In this document: positions 1 through 6,892 of the stretch, piece after piece
Position numbering within the stretch: position 1 is the stretch's first letter
Layout: each line of letters starts with the position of its first letter
Assembly (NCBI GenBank): GCA_013814015.1
Contig: JACCQS010000009.1
Location: forward strand, 1 to 18,788
Reading direction: 5' to 3'
DNA: 18,788 nt
Origin: Geodermatophilaceae bacterium
GTDB taxonomy: Bacteria > Actinomycetota > Actinomycetes > Mycobacteriales > Geodermatophilaceae
Notes under the pieces: generated by a model
Database searches by the model: none
Seen by the model: only the letters and a program-made list of their open reading frames with translations
What the model was told of the DNA's origin: nothing
Translations under genes and position numbers: made by a program

Positions 1-284
1 AGGGTCTCATCACCTGTCCACGTTGGATCACTGATCACCGCGTGGACGACCACATCATTGCCGTTCTCGTCAGTCCCGGCAGCATCGCAACCCAGAATCA
101 TCGGCATTCGGTCCTCGGGCAGGCCCACCCCGCGCAGCGAGAACACATCGTGGTGGTTGAGCGAGGCGGCCTTGACCGTGACGGTCATCCAGCCCTCGCG
201 CGGTTCGGGCTCTGGTCGGTCGCCGACCTCGAGCGCCGACAACGGATCGTCGGGAGCAGGCTTGGCGACGTAGGCAGCGAGCAT
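1..284 (-). CDS. MDR-family zinc-type alcohol dehydrogenase / quinone oxidoreductase-like, N-terminal part (cut by window edge)
   Basis: About 94 N-terminal residues are visible; the gene continues beyond base 1. The protein opens MLAAYV, then has a Pro-rich turn (DRPEPEPREGW), the segment VKAASLNHHDVFSLRGVG and then LGCDAAGT. This is the GroES-like catalytic domain of the medium-chain dehydrogenase/reductase family, where the Asn-His-His-Asp stretch sits at the substrate pocket and the GCDAAG element follows. The Cys of the usual GHE/C zinc-site region cannot be judged from this fragment, so a zinc-free quinone-reductase type is possible. The start ATG is at 284; a GTG three codons upstream (293) is in frame. 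ATG is preferred because a TANNNT box lies 7 nt before it and homologues begin near it. It follows selD in the same direction after 57 bp. Substrate unknown; family call is firm. Confidence 0.8.
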   Translation of the reverse strand, partial: MLAAYVAKPAPDDPLSALEVGDRPEPEPREGWMTVTVKAASLNHHDVFSLRGVGLPEDRMPMILGCDAAGTDENGNDVVVHAVISDPTWTGDET

Positions 285-291
285 GCGCTTC

Positions 292-297
292 ACGCTA
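292..297 (-). promoter_or_regulatory. -10 box of a probable leaderless promoter for the MDR dehydrogenase
   Basis: Read on the minus strand the hexamer is TAGCGT, followed by 7 nt and the ATG at 284. This is the spacing expected if transcription begins at or next to the A of the start codon. No convincing -35 hexamer and no Shine-Dalgarno were seen. It lies between the selD stop and this gene, so the dehydrogenase may be transcribed independently of selD. Inferred from motif and spacing only. Confidence 0.4.
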
Positions 298-340
298 GCG
301 CCACGAGTGATACGGCTGCGGGTCGACCGAGGTACGGCGA

Positions 341-1390
341 TCAAAGAATGACGATGGCGTGCTCCCGTGCGAGGACGATTTCACCGATCACTGTCGCGCC
401 AGGGATCTCGCCGACCAGCAGCAGTCCTCCCGAAGTCTGCGCATCGGCGAGCAGTAAAGCGGTCTGCTCGTCCACCGTGGACAGATCGGCTGCAGCGCCG
501 ACCCACGCCAGGTTGCGCCGGGTGCCGCCAGACACGTACCCGTCGCGCACGGCCTCGCGAGCGCCGTCGAGCAGGGGTACGGCCGAGGAGTTGAGTAGCG
601 CGGTGACCCCGCTGGCCCTGGCCAGTTTGAACAGGTGGCCGAGCAGCCCGAAGCCGGTCACATCGGTGCCCGCGCGTACGCCGGCGGCCAGGGCGGCGAT
701 CGATGCGTCGCGGTTGAGTTCGGTCATCGTCGCAATCGCGTTGTCGAACACCTCACCGGTCACCTTGTGCCGGTTGTTCAGGACGCCGACACCCAGAGGT
801 TTGGTCAGGGACAGCGGGAGACCGACCTGGGCCGCGTCGTTGCGGATCAACCGGTCCGGATCGCCGATGCCGGTAACGGCCATGCCGTACTTGGGCTCTG
901 GATCGTCTACGCTGTGACCGCCACCGACGTGACAGCCCGCACTGCGCGCGACGTCGAGGCCACCGCGCAGTGTCTCGGCGGCAAGCTCCAACGGGAGCAC
1001 GTCGCGCGGCCAGCCGAGCAGGTTGACGGCCACGATCGGCGTACCGCCCATCGCGTACACGTCGGACAGGGCGTTGGCCGCCGCGATTCGCCCCCAGTCG
1101 TAGGCGTCGTCGACGACCGGGGGAAAGAAGTCCGCCGTGGCGATGACGGCCTGTCCGTCGGTGATCCGCACCACCGCGGCGTCGTCGCCGGACTCCAGCC
1201 CCACGATCATCTCGCCGATGCCAGGACCGGACAGGGGCGCGGCGCTGAGCCCGGCGACCATCGCTTCGAGTTCCCCCGGCGGAATCTTGCACGCGCAGCC
1301 GCCGCCGTGTGCGTAGCTCGTCAGCCGGTACGTCGTGGCCGGAGAATTCGTGGCGTTCATGTCTTGGGATGAGGGGACAGTGCGGGTCAC
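341..1390 (-). CDS. selD: Selenide, water dikinase (selenophosphate synthetase)
   Basis: SelD uses ATP to turn selenide into selenophosphate, the selenium donor for Sec-tRNA and for selenouridine in tRNA. The 349-residue product has the diagnostic glycine-rich motif YAHGGGCACKI near residues 26-36. Cys32 is the position of the catalytic Cys/Sec and Lys35 the essential lysine; the codon for residue 32 is TGC, so this SelD is a Cys form, not a selenoprotein. Downstream are the ATP/Mg binding stretches (GLESGDDAAVV, ATADFFPPVVDD with its Asp pair, GGHSVDDPEPKYG) and the C-terminal GTDVTGFGLLGHL and AQTSGGLL motifs of the AIR-synthase-like fold. The GTG at 1390 is preferred because it lies 7 nt behind a TACAGT box; an ATG at 1360 is the alternative. 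It is divergent from selA across a short shared promoter region. Confidence 0.96.
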   Translation of the reverse strand: MTRTVPSSQDMNATNSPATTYRLTSYAHGGGCACKIPPGELEAMVAGLSAAPLSGPGIGEMIVGLESGDDAAVVRITDGQAVIATADFFPPVVDDAYDWGRIAAANALSDVYAMGGTPIVAVNLLGWPRDVLPLELAAETLRGGLDVARSAGCHVGGGHSVDDPEPKYGMAVTGIGDPDRLIRNDAAQVGLPLSLTKPLGVGVLNNRHKVTGEVFDNAIATMTELNRDASIAALAAGVRAGTDVTGFGLLGHLFKLARASGVTALLNSSAVPLLDGAREAVRDGYVSGGTRRNLAWVGAAADLSTVDEQTALLLADAQTSGGLLLVGEIPGATVIGEIVLAREHAIVIL

Positions 1391-1397
1391 GCTTGCA

Positions 1398-1403
1398 ACT
1401 GTA
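1398..1403 (-). promoter_or_regulatory. -10 box of a probable leaderless selD promoter
   Basis: On the minus strand TACAGT is followed by exactly 7 nt and then the GTG at 1390. No Shine-Dalgarno precedes either this GTG or the ATG at 1360. The motif therefore both suggests a promoter and decides the start. A clear -35 element was not found. Confidence 0.5.
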
Positions 1404-1450
1404 TGTGCCGGTCGGTCACGGACCTGCCGCCGCGTGAGACCGGGTCGCCG

Positions 1451-1456
1451 TAGAGT
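1451..1456 (+). promoter_or_regulatory. -10 box of the selAB promoter
   Basis: TAGAGT lies 8 nt before the ATG at 1465 and only 2 nt before the in-frame GTG at 1459. A transcript starting about 7 nt after this box would begin just before or at the ATG, so it favours ATG and a leaderless or nearly leaderless selA mRNA. No -35 hexamer is obvious upstream. Confidence 0.45.
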
Positions 1457-1464
1457 CGGTGGAC

Positions 1465-2811
1465 ATGGGTGGGGACAGCGCCCGCAGGCAGGTGCCCCGC
1501 ACCGACGACATGCTGGCCGATCCGAGACTGGCTGGGGCCTGCGCGGAGCTGGGTCGTTCTTTGGTCAAACAGGTCATCGCCCAGGTCCAGGGGCAGGTCC
1601 GGGCCGGGGCTGTCGCACCCGCCGAGGCGATCGAGGAAACAGTCAGATCGCTTCCCGCGATTGCGGCGACCCTGCGGCCCGTGCTTAACGCGACCGGGGT
1701 TCTGGTGCACACGAACTTGGGCCGCGCTCCGCTGTCATCGGCCGCCGTCGCAGCGCTGGTCGCCGCCAGCGGGACCACCGACGTGGAACTGGATCTGGAC
1801 ACCGGGCGCCGTGGCCGACGGGGAAAAGGCGCGATCGATGCACTGTGCGACGCTGTTCCCGCGGCACAGGCCGCGCACGTCGTCAACAACGGTGCGGCAG
1901 CCGTCGTGCTGGCTGCCACCGCACTGGCGCAGGGCAAGGAGATCATCGTCGCCCGAGGGGAACTCGTCGAGATCGGTGACGGCTTCCGGATCCCGGATCT
2001 GTTGGTATCCACCGGCGCCCGGCTGCGCGAGGTCGGTACGACGAACCGAGTCACCTTCGAGGACTACGCGGCAGCCGTCGGACCGGAGACGGCCTTCGTC
2101 ATGAAGGTGCACCCATCGAACTTCGTCGTACGAGGATTCACCTCCTCGGTAGAAGTCGACCGGCTGTCGGTGCTGCCGGTCCCGGTCATCGCCGATCTGG
2201 GCTCCGGGCTGCTGGTCGCGCATCCGGCCATTCCGAACGAACCGGACGCGCAGTCCGCGCTGGCGGCCGGTGCCGCGCTGATCACGGCGAGTGGCGACAA
2301 ACTGCTCGGCGGTCCGCAGGCAGGTCTGATCCTCGGTCGCGTCGAGTTGGTCGAACGGCTTCGCCATCACCCCTTGGCCCGAGCACTGAGAGTGGACAAA
2401 CTCACCCTGGCAGCGCTGGAAGCCACCGTACGTGGGCCCCGGCCGCCCGTGCTCCGAGCCCTCGAGATCGGGATCTCCGACCTTCGTGACCGGGCGCGGC
2501 AGCTGGCCTTGCGCCTGCAGCGCAACGGAATCGAGGCGCAAGCGGTTGAGAGCCTCGCGCGGATCGGTGGCGGTGGCGCCCCTGACGTCACCTTGGCCAG
2601 TGCCGCGGTGAGCCTTCCTCCCGGCTTCGCCGCGGCGCTTCGCACCGGAAATCAACCTGTGCTCGGGCGGATCGAGCGAGACCGCTGCCTGCTCGACCTG
2701 CGCGCGCTGCATCCGAGCCAGGACGAGGCGTTGTACCTCGCGGTCAGAGTCGCCGCGACGAGCGGCGCCGGAAACGGATGCCTCACCCGGATCGAGACGT
2801 GTACGTCCTAG
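1465..2811 (+). CDS. selA: L-seryl-tRNA(Sec) selenium transferase (selenocysteine synthase)
   Basis: SelA is a PLP enzyme that converts Ser-tRNA(Sec) to Sec-tRNA(Sec) with selenophosphate from SelD. The protein is 448 residues, the usual length. The N-terminal helical region is followed by the conserved block LNATGVLVHTNLGRAPLS, then VVNNGAAAVVLA, ARGELVEIGDGFRIPDL, GTTNRV and HPSNF. The PLP-binding lysine is in SGDKLLGGPQAG, about Lys279 counted from the ATG. DLGSG and the VRGPRPPVLRAL stretch are also typical. GTG at 1459 is an alternative start two codons earlier. The 3' end overlaps selB, which implies one transcript and translational coupling. It is divergent from selD, completing a compact Sec biosynthesis locus. 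Confidence 0.97.
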   Translation: MGGDSARRQVPRTDDMLADPRLAGACAELGRSLVKQVIAQVQGQVRAGAVAPAEAIEETVRSLPAIAATLRPVLNATGVLVHTNLGRAPLSSAAVAALVAASGTTDVELDLDTGRRGRRGKGAIDALCDAVPAAQAAHVVNNGAAAVVLAATALAQGKEIIVARGELVEIGDGFRIPDLLVSTGARLREVGTTNRVTFEDYAAAVGPETAFVMKVHPSNFVVRGFTSSVEVDRLSVLPVPVIADLGSGLLVAHPAIPNEPDAQSALAAGAALITASGDKLLGGPQAGLILGRVELVERLRHHPLARALRVDKLTLAALEATVRGPRPPVLRALEIGISDLRDRARQLALRLQRNGIEAQAVESLARIGGGGAPDVTLASAAVSLPPGFAAALRTGNQPVLGRIERDRCLLDLRALHPSQDEALYLAVRVAATSGAGNGCLTRIETCTS

Positions 2812-4580
2812 CCACCGCCGGCCACGTCGACCACGGAAAGTCGACGTTGGTCCGGGCCTTGACCGGGATGGAGCCCGATCGCTACGCCGAGGAACGCCGT
2901 CGCGGGTTGACCATCGACCTCGGGTTCGCGTGGATGCCGTTACCGAACGGAGAACACGTCGCTTTCGTCGACGTACCTGGACACGAACGGTTCGTGAGCA
3001 CGATGCTGGCCGGTGTCGGACCGGTACCCGCCGTCCTGCTCGTGGTCGCCGCCGACGGCGGATGGTCGGCTCAAACGCAAGAACACGTCGGGATCCTTGA
3101 TGCGTTGGGTGTGGCTGCTGGGCTCGTGGTGGTCACCCGAAGCGATCTCGCCGATCCGCATCCGGTACTCGCCGACGTGCCCGACTGGTTGGCTGGGACG
3201 AGTTTGGCCGGAATCCAGGCGGTCGCGTGTAGTGCGGTCACTGGCGCCGGCCTCGATGACCTGCGAAACGCGCTGGCAAGCCTGGTCGCCACCCTGCCGG
3301 ACCCGGACGTGACGGCACCGACACGACTGTGGGTTGATCGGGTCTTCACCATCCGCGGAGCGGGAACGGTGGTCACCGCCACATTGGCCGCGGGTCGGCT
3401 ACGCATCGGGGACGAGTTGATCGTCGGGAGGACCGGTCAGGCCGTCATGGTCCGCGGACTGCAGAGCCTGAACGAGCCGATGTCCACAGTGCAGGCTGTG
3501 GCTCGGGTCGCGGTCAACGTCCGAGGAATCTCCGCAGCGGACATCGGTCGAGGGGACGCACTGCTGACCCGGGAGAGGTGGGCCTTGAGCAGCACCCTCG
3601 ACGTGCTGCTGGCTTCGGCCGTCGCACGCCTTCCCGCCGAAATGACCATGCACGTCGGTGCTGCGGCGCTGCCGGCACGTACCCGCCGGCTCGGCGACCG
3701 CGGAGTGCGGTTGTCCTTGAGCAGCCCCGTCGCTGCGACCTACGGCGATCGGGTCCTTCTACGGGATTCGAGCAGCCGCAGGATCGTTGGAGCCGACGTG
3801 CTCGATCCACTTCCCCGCCCGCTGGCACGCAGGAGAGGGGCTGCACAGCGGCGCGGCGCCGAGCTGGCCGGGATGGCCGCCGGGCCGGACCCGGATGCTG
3901 AGTTGCGACGACGCGGTATCGAGAGAGTTGAGGTTCTCGCCACCCTCGGCATCGGGCGGCCGAGAACCCAGCCGATCAATGGCTGGCTGATGGATCCGAC
4001 GACCCGGCAGGATCTGACTGACCGGTTGGACGTCCTCGCCGCCGATCACCAGCGATACCACCCGCTCGATGCGGGTCTGGCCGCCGGAGCGGTGACCCGC
4101 ACGTTGGGTCTGCCCGATCCCCGATTGTTGCCGGCGTTGCTGAGCCCCCCGTGGCAGCTCGTGGCAGGTCGGGTCACCTCGACCGAGCAGAGCCGCCCCG
4201 AACCCCTTCCAGACGATCTAGCGACGCGGATCGAGGAGGTTCGAGAGCGTCTGCGGCACAACCCATTCGATGCCCCGAGGCCGACAGAACTCTCAGCGCT
4301 CGACCTCACACCGGTCGTGCTGGCCGCCGCCGTACGGGCCGGACTTCTGGTCGCCGTTGGCGACGGTGTGTTCTTGGCGCCAGGGGCACGAGAGGAGGCC
4401 ATTGCGCGGCTGGAGAACCTCGAGCAGCCGTTCACGACCGGCCAGGCACGAGACGCGCTGCAGACCTCCCGCCGGGTCGCGCTGCCGGTGTTGCGGTGGC
4501 TGGATGCCGCCGGGGTCACCCAACGGCTGCCTGACGATCGCCGCGGACTACGCCGGGGGCCGGTCACTCCCCGCGGGTGA
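2778..4580 (+). CDS. selB: Selenocysteine-specific elongation factor SelB
   Basis: SelB is the GTPase that brings Sec-tRNA(Sec) to the ribosome at UGA codons marked by a SECIS hairpin. The 600-residue product has G1 GHVDHGKST at residues 15-23, the switch I region ending in RRGLTIDLGF and G3 DVPGHE at 65-70. The G4 position reads TRSD instead of the NKxD consensus. Beta-barrel domains follow (TRLWVDRVFTIRGAGTVVTATL is characteristic of SelB/EF-Tu-like domain 2). The C-terminal part ends in winged-helix repeats (QARDALQTSRRVALPVLRWLD), which in this family bind the mRNA hairpin. The ATG at 2778 overlaps selA by 34 bp; an in-frame GTG at 2799 would overlap by 13 bp and starts at the conserved VYVLATAGH. 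Its last 17 bp overlap the end of the opposite-strand phosphoesterase gene. Confidence 0.95.
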   Translation: MPHPDRDVYVLATAGHVDHGKSTLVRALTGMEPDRYAEERRRGLTIDLGFAWMPLPNGEHVAFVDVPGHERFVSTMLAGVGPVPAVLLVVAADGGWSAQTQEHVGILDALGVAAGLVVVTRSDLADPHPVLADVPDWLAGTSLAGIQAVACSAVTGAGLDDLRNALASLVATLPDPDVTAPTRLWVDRVFTIRGAGTVVTATLAAGRLRIGDELIVGRTGQAVMVRGLQSLNEPMSTVQAVARVAVNVRGISAADIGRGDALLTRERWALSSTLDVLLASAVARLPAEMTMHVGAAALPARTRRLGDRGVRLSLSSPVAATYGDRVLLRDSSSRRIVGADVLDPLPRPLARRRGAAQRRGAELAGMAAGPDPDAELRRRGIERVEVLATLGIGRPRTQPINGWLMDPTTRQDLTDRLDVLAADHQRYHPLDAGLAAGAVTRTLGLPDPRLLPALLSPPWQLVAGRVTSTEQSRPEPLPDDLATRIEEVRERLRHNPFDAPRPTELSALDLTPVVLAAAVRAGLLVAVGDGVFLAPGAREEAIARLENLEQPFTTGQARDALQTSRRVALPVLRWLDAAGVTQRLPDDRRGLRRGPVTPRG

Positions 4581-6018
4581 ACTGTCCGGCGTTGAGCCGG
4601 CGGTAATCGGTGACTTCGGTCGAGGCATCCCTGCCGAACTGAACGGTGCGGTAGCCGACCACCTCGCCGGTGTCCGGGTCGTAGTAGAACAACGCCACCG
4701 CACTGTTGGTTGCCAACGGTCCGTAGGACGCGGTGTTCTCACCGGTACCACCGGAGTTGTCCACCGTGTACGTCACGGTGTCTCCGATCACCCTCGGGCC
4801 CTCCTCGCGGTGCCGATGCCCGGACAGGACCAGCGGGGCACACTCGTCCTCGATCGCCCCGACGGCGTGGGCAGGGTCGTGTACGACCAGGACGTCGGGT
4901 TCTACCGCGCAGGCACTCTCGGCCATCCGGTCGGTGAATTCAACGGCTGTCTCGCCGTCGCGAAGAGTCGTCGGCGACCCGATCTGGGAGCGGAACGGAT
5001 CGCTGTCCCCGAGCAGGGTCAGACCGGCGATGTCGAGCGGCTCGCCGCGCATCACCCCCGCCCGGCTCAGCTCGAGGTCGGCTCCGGTCTGGGCCGAGTC
5101 GTGGTTGCCCAGGACGAGGACGAGCGGGGTGCCGGCCAGGCGGCGCAGATAGACGTCGGTGCACAAAGCCTCGAGTTGGGTGCCGCTCATCGTGATGTCC
5201 CCACCACTGAGGACGAAGCTTGCTTGGGATTGGGCGGCCACTTCGCTGATCACCCGGGTCATGCCCAGATTGCAGTGCAGGTCGCTTTCGAACACGAATG
5301 CGGCGAGGCCGCGCTCGGCGTCCTCCTCGGCGATCCCCGCCATCGCGGTCGCCGCGCTGACCAGCAGTTGCTGATAAAAGTTCTCGTTCTCCTCCAGGAC
5401 TTGCAATGCCTCGTCGAGAAGACTGCCCGCGACCTGGACGTTCGGGACCTGCTGCCCCTCGACGGACAGGCCGGCCACTGTCGTCCACGATCGGCTGGCC
5501 AGACTCACCGACGGCCCGATCACCGATGTCGCGAGTGCACCGACGGCCAGCCAGGCTACTGCGGCGTAGGCCGCCCGCCGCCGCCGTGTCGTGGTCGGGC
5601 GGCCGAGCAACGGCCGATGGGTGGCCAGCCCGAGCAGCAGACCGATCAGCGCACCGACCGAGGCATAACCGAGAAGATGGATCACCGTGGCCCGCAGCAG
5701 CGAGCCGGCGACGGCCTCGACGTCGCCGAAGGAGGTGAGTGTGTCGGCCAGGTCGGTCGGACCGGAGAACCGGACGTCGTTGGCGGTGATGCTCAGCCCG
5801 ACCGGACCGGACGTGTCCAGGCGGACCGCGGCGACTCCTACGTCGAAGGTTGAACCTACTCCGGTCGTGAGCCGAGTCGTCACATCGAGCGGTCCGAGGT
5901 CGCCGACCGTACCGATCGCGTTGCCCAGTCCCAGTCCGACGACCGCTCCGAGTACGCCAACCAGAACGATTCGGGCGGCATCCATCCAGCTCAGCGCGTT
6001 GCTGTTGTTGTCCATCAT
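4564..6018 (-). CDS. Membrane-anchored metallophosphoesterase
   Basis: The 484-residue product has an N-terminal membrane part and a C-terminal calcineurin-like phosphoesterase domain. Likely helices are residues 16-38, 112-132 and 150-168; an RRRR cluster at 145-148 between helices two and three suggests that loop is cytoplasmic. This would leave segment 39-110 and the catalytic domain outside. All phosphoesterase metal motifs are present in order: SDLHCN (Asp246, His248), GGD (Asp274), GNHD (304-307), VVHDPAH (His380) and GHRH (400-403). It should therefore be an active two-metal hydrolase; its substrate (a phosphodiester in the envelope, a nucleotide or protein) cannot be told. Two tandem ATGs (6018, 6015) are possible starts. 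It lies 13 bp after the hydratase gene, suggesting co-transcription, and converges on selB with overlapping ends. Confidence 0.85.
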   Translation of the reverse strand: MMDNNSNALSWMDAARIVLVGVLGAVVGLGLGNAIGTVGDLGPLDVTTRLTTGVGSTFDVGVAAVRLDTSGPVGLSITANDVRFSGPTDLADTLTSFGDVEAVAGSLLRATVIHLLGYASVGALIGLLLGLATHRPLLGRPTTTRRRRAAYAAVAWLAVGALATSVIGPSVSLASRSWTTVAGLSVEGQQVPNVQVAGSLLDEALQVLEENENFYQQLLVSAATAMAGIAEEDAERGLAAFVFESDLHCNLGMTRVISEVAAQSQASFVLSGGDITMSGTQLEALCTDVYLRRLAGTPLVLVLGNHDSAQTGADLELSRAGVMRGEPLDIAGLTLLGDSDPFRSQIGSPTTLRDGETAVEFTDRMAESACAVEPDVLVVHDPAHAVGAIEDECAPLVLSGHRHREEGPRVIGDTVTYTVDNSGGTGENTASYGPLATNSAVALFYYDPDTGEVVGYRTVQFGRDASTEVTDYRRLNAGQFTRGE

Positions 6019-6031
6019 CGAGCGGTCGAAT

Positions 6032-6820
6032 CTAGTCCGGACGGGCGGGAACCCAGCGCGGCGACCGCTTCTCGCCGTATGCCCGAATTCCCTCTTGACC
6101 CTCGTCGCTGGCGAACAAGCGCGCCGAGATCTCCAGCAGTTCGGTGAAGTCGTCAGCCATCGTCGTGGCCGGCGGACGACGCAGTAGCGCCTTGGCGGCG
6201 CCCAGCGCGATCGGGCCCCCTTTGACCAGGTCGGCGACGTAGGAAGCGGTTGCCGCGTCGAGTTCGTCCTCCTCGACCGCTGCGTTGACCAGACCGATAT
6301 CGGCGGCTCGCACTCCGTCGAAGACCGAGCCGGTGAGGAAGAGCTCGTGCGCAGCACGCGGACTCAGCCTCGGAAGCACCGTCGCGGAGATCACCGCCGG
6401 GACAATGCCGAGACGTACCTCGCTGAAGGCGAACGTGGCCGACCGGATGCAGACAGCCAGATCACAGGCTGCGATCAGCCCGACACCACCCGCGCGTGCG
6501 GGTCCGGCCACTCGCGCCACGACCGGCTTGGGACTGTCCCACAGGGTTTGCAGCAGCTTCGGGAAGGCGTTGATGCCCATCTCGGATGCACCCACGCCAC
6601 GGGCCTCGCTCAGATCCATCCCGGAGCAGAACACCGGGCCGGTGTGGGTCAGGACGATGACCCGAACCTCGCTGTCTGCCTGCGCCTCGTCGATGCCCGC
6701 CATCAGCTGGCTGAGCAGCGCCTGAGACAGCGCGTTGCGTTTGGCCGGGGAGTCCAGGGCGATCGTGGCCACACCGGCAGTCACGGAGTACCGGACCAGT
6801 TCACTCGTCGGCTCGATCAA
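6032..6820 (-). CDS. Enoyl-CoA hydratase/isomerase family protein, methylglutaconyl-CoA hydratase-like subgroup
   Basis: A crotonase-fold acyl-CoA enzyme of 262 residues. The oxyanion-hole elements are FCSGMDLSEA (64-73) and the glycine pair at 111-112. The stretch GGVGLIAACDLA followed by FSEVRLGIVPAVIS resembles LiuC/AtuE-type hydratases of leucine and isoprenoid catabolism more than classical fatty-acid hydratases. Glu134 matches the second catalytic Glu of crotonases; the first Glu (in GGGxE of rat crotonase) is replaced by Gly114, which is also the pattern remembered for the LiuC-like group. Start: TTG at 6820 with a strong GGAAAGGG Shine-Dalgarno 9 nt upstream; the open frame continues further upstream but without homology. 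It is divergent from hemW and followed 13 bp later by the phosphoesterase. Exact substrate is uncertain. Confidence 0.85.
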   Translation of the reverse strand: MIEPTSELVRYSVTAGVATIALDSPAKRNALSQALLSQLMAGIDEAQADSEVRVIVLTHTGPVFCSGMDLSEARGVGASEMGINAFPKLLQTLWDSPKPVVARVAGPARAGGVGLIAACDLAVCIRSATFAFSEVRLGIVPAVISATVLPRLSPRAAHELFLTGSVFDGVRAADIGLVNAAVEEDELDAATASYVADLVKGGPIALGAAKALLRRPPATTMADDFTELLEISARLFASDEGQEGIRAYGEKRSPRWVPARPD

Positions 6821-6829
6821 CTCAGATCG

Positions 6830-6837
6830 CCCTTTCC
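6830..6837 (-). promoter_or_regulatory. Shine-Dalgarno that sets the TTG start of the enoyl-CoA hydratase
   Basis: The minus-strand sequence GGAAAGGG lies 9 nt upstream of the TTG at 6820. No ATG or GTG is equally well placed, and the crotonase homology begins directly after the TTG. Confidence 0.6.
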
Positions 6838-6892
6838 TCGTCTGGGCGTGCGGTCCCACATCTGCGGCCAGCAGGTTGTCACACTGGAGCCG

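Noticed and set aside
1281..1310. SelD as a selenoprotein
   Set aside because: The catalytic position is encoded by TGC, not TGA.
4270..5853. A 527-codon open frame on the plus strand across the end of selB and the phosphoesterase region
   Set aside because: It overlaps two well-supported genes, has no recognisable domain and is the kind of stop-free antisense frame expected in high-GC coding DNA.
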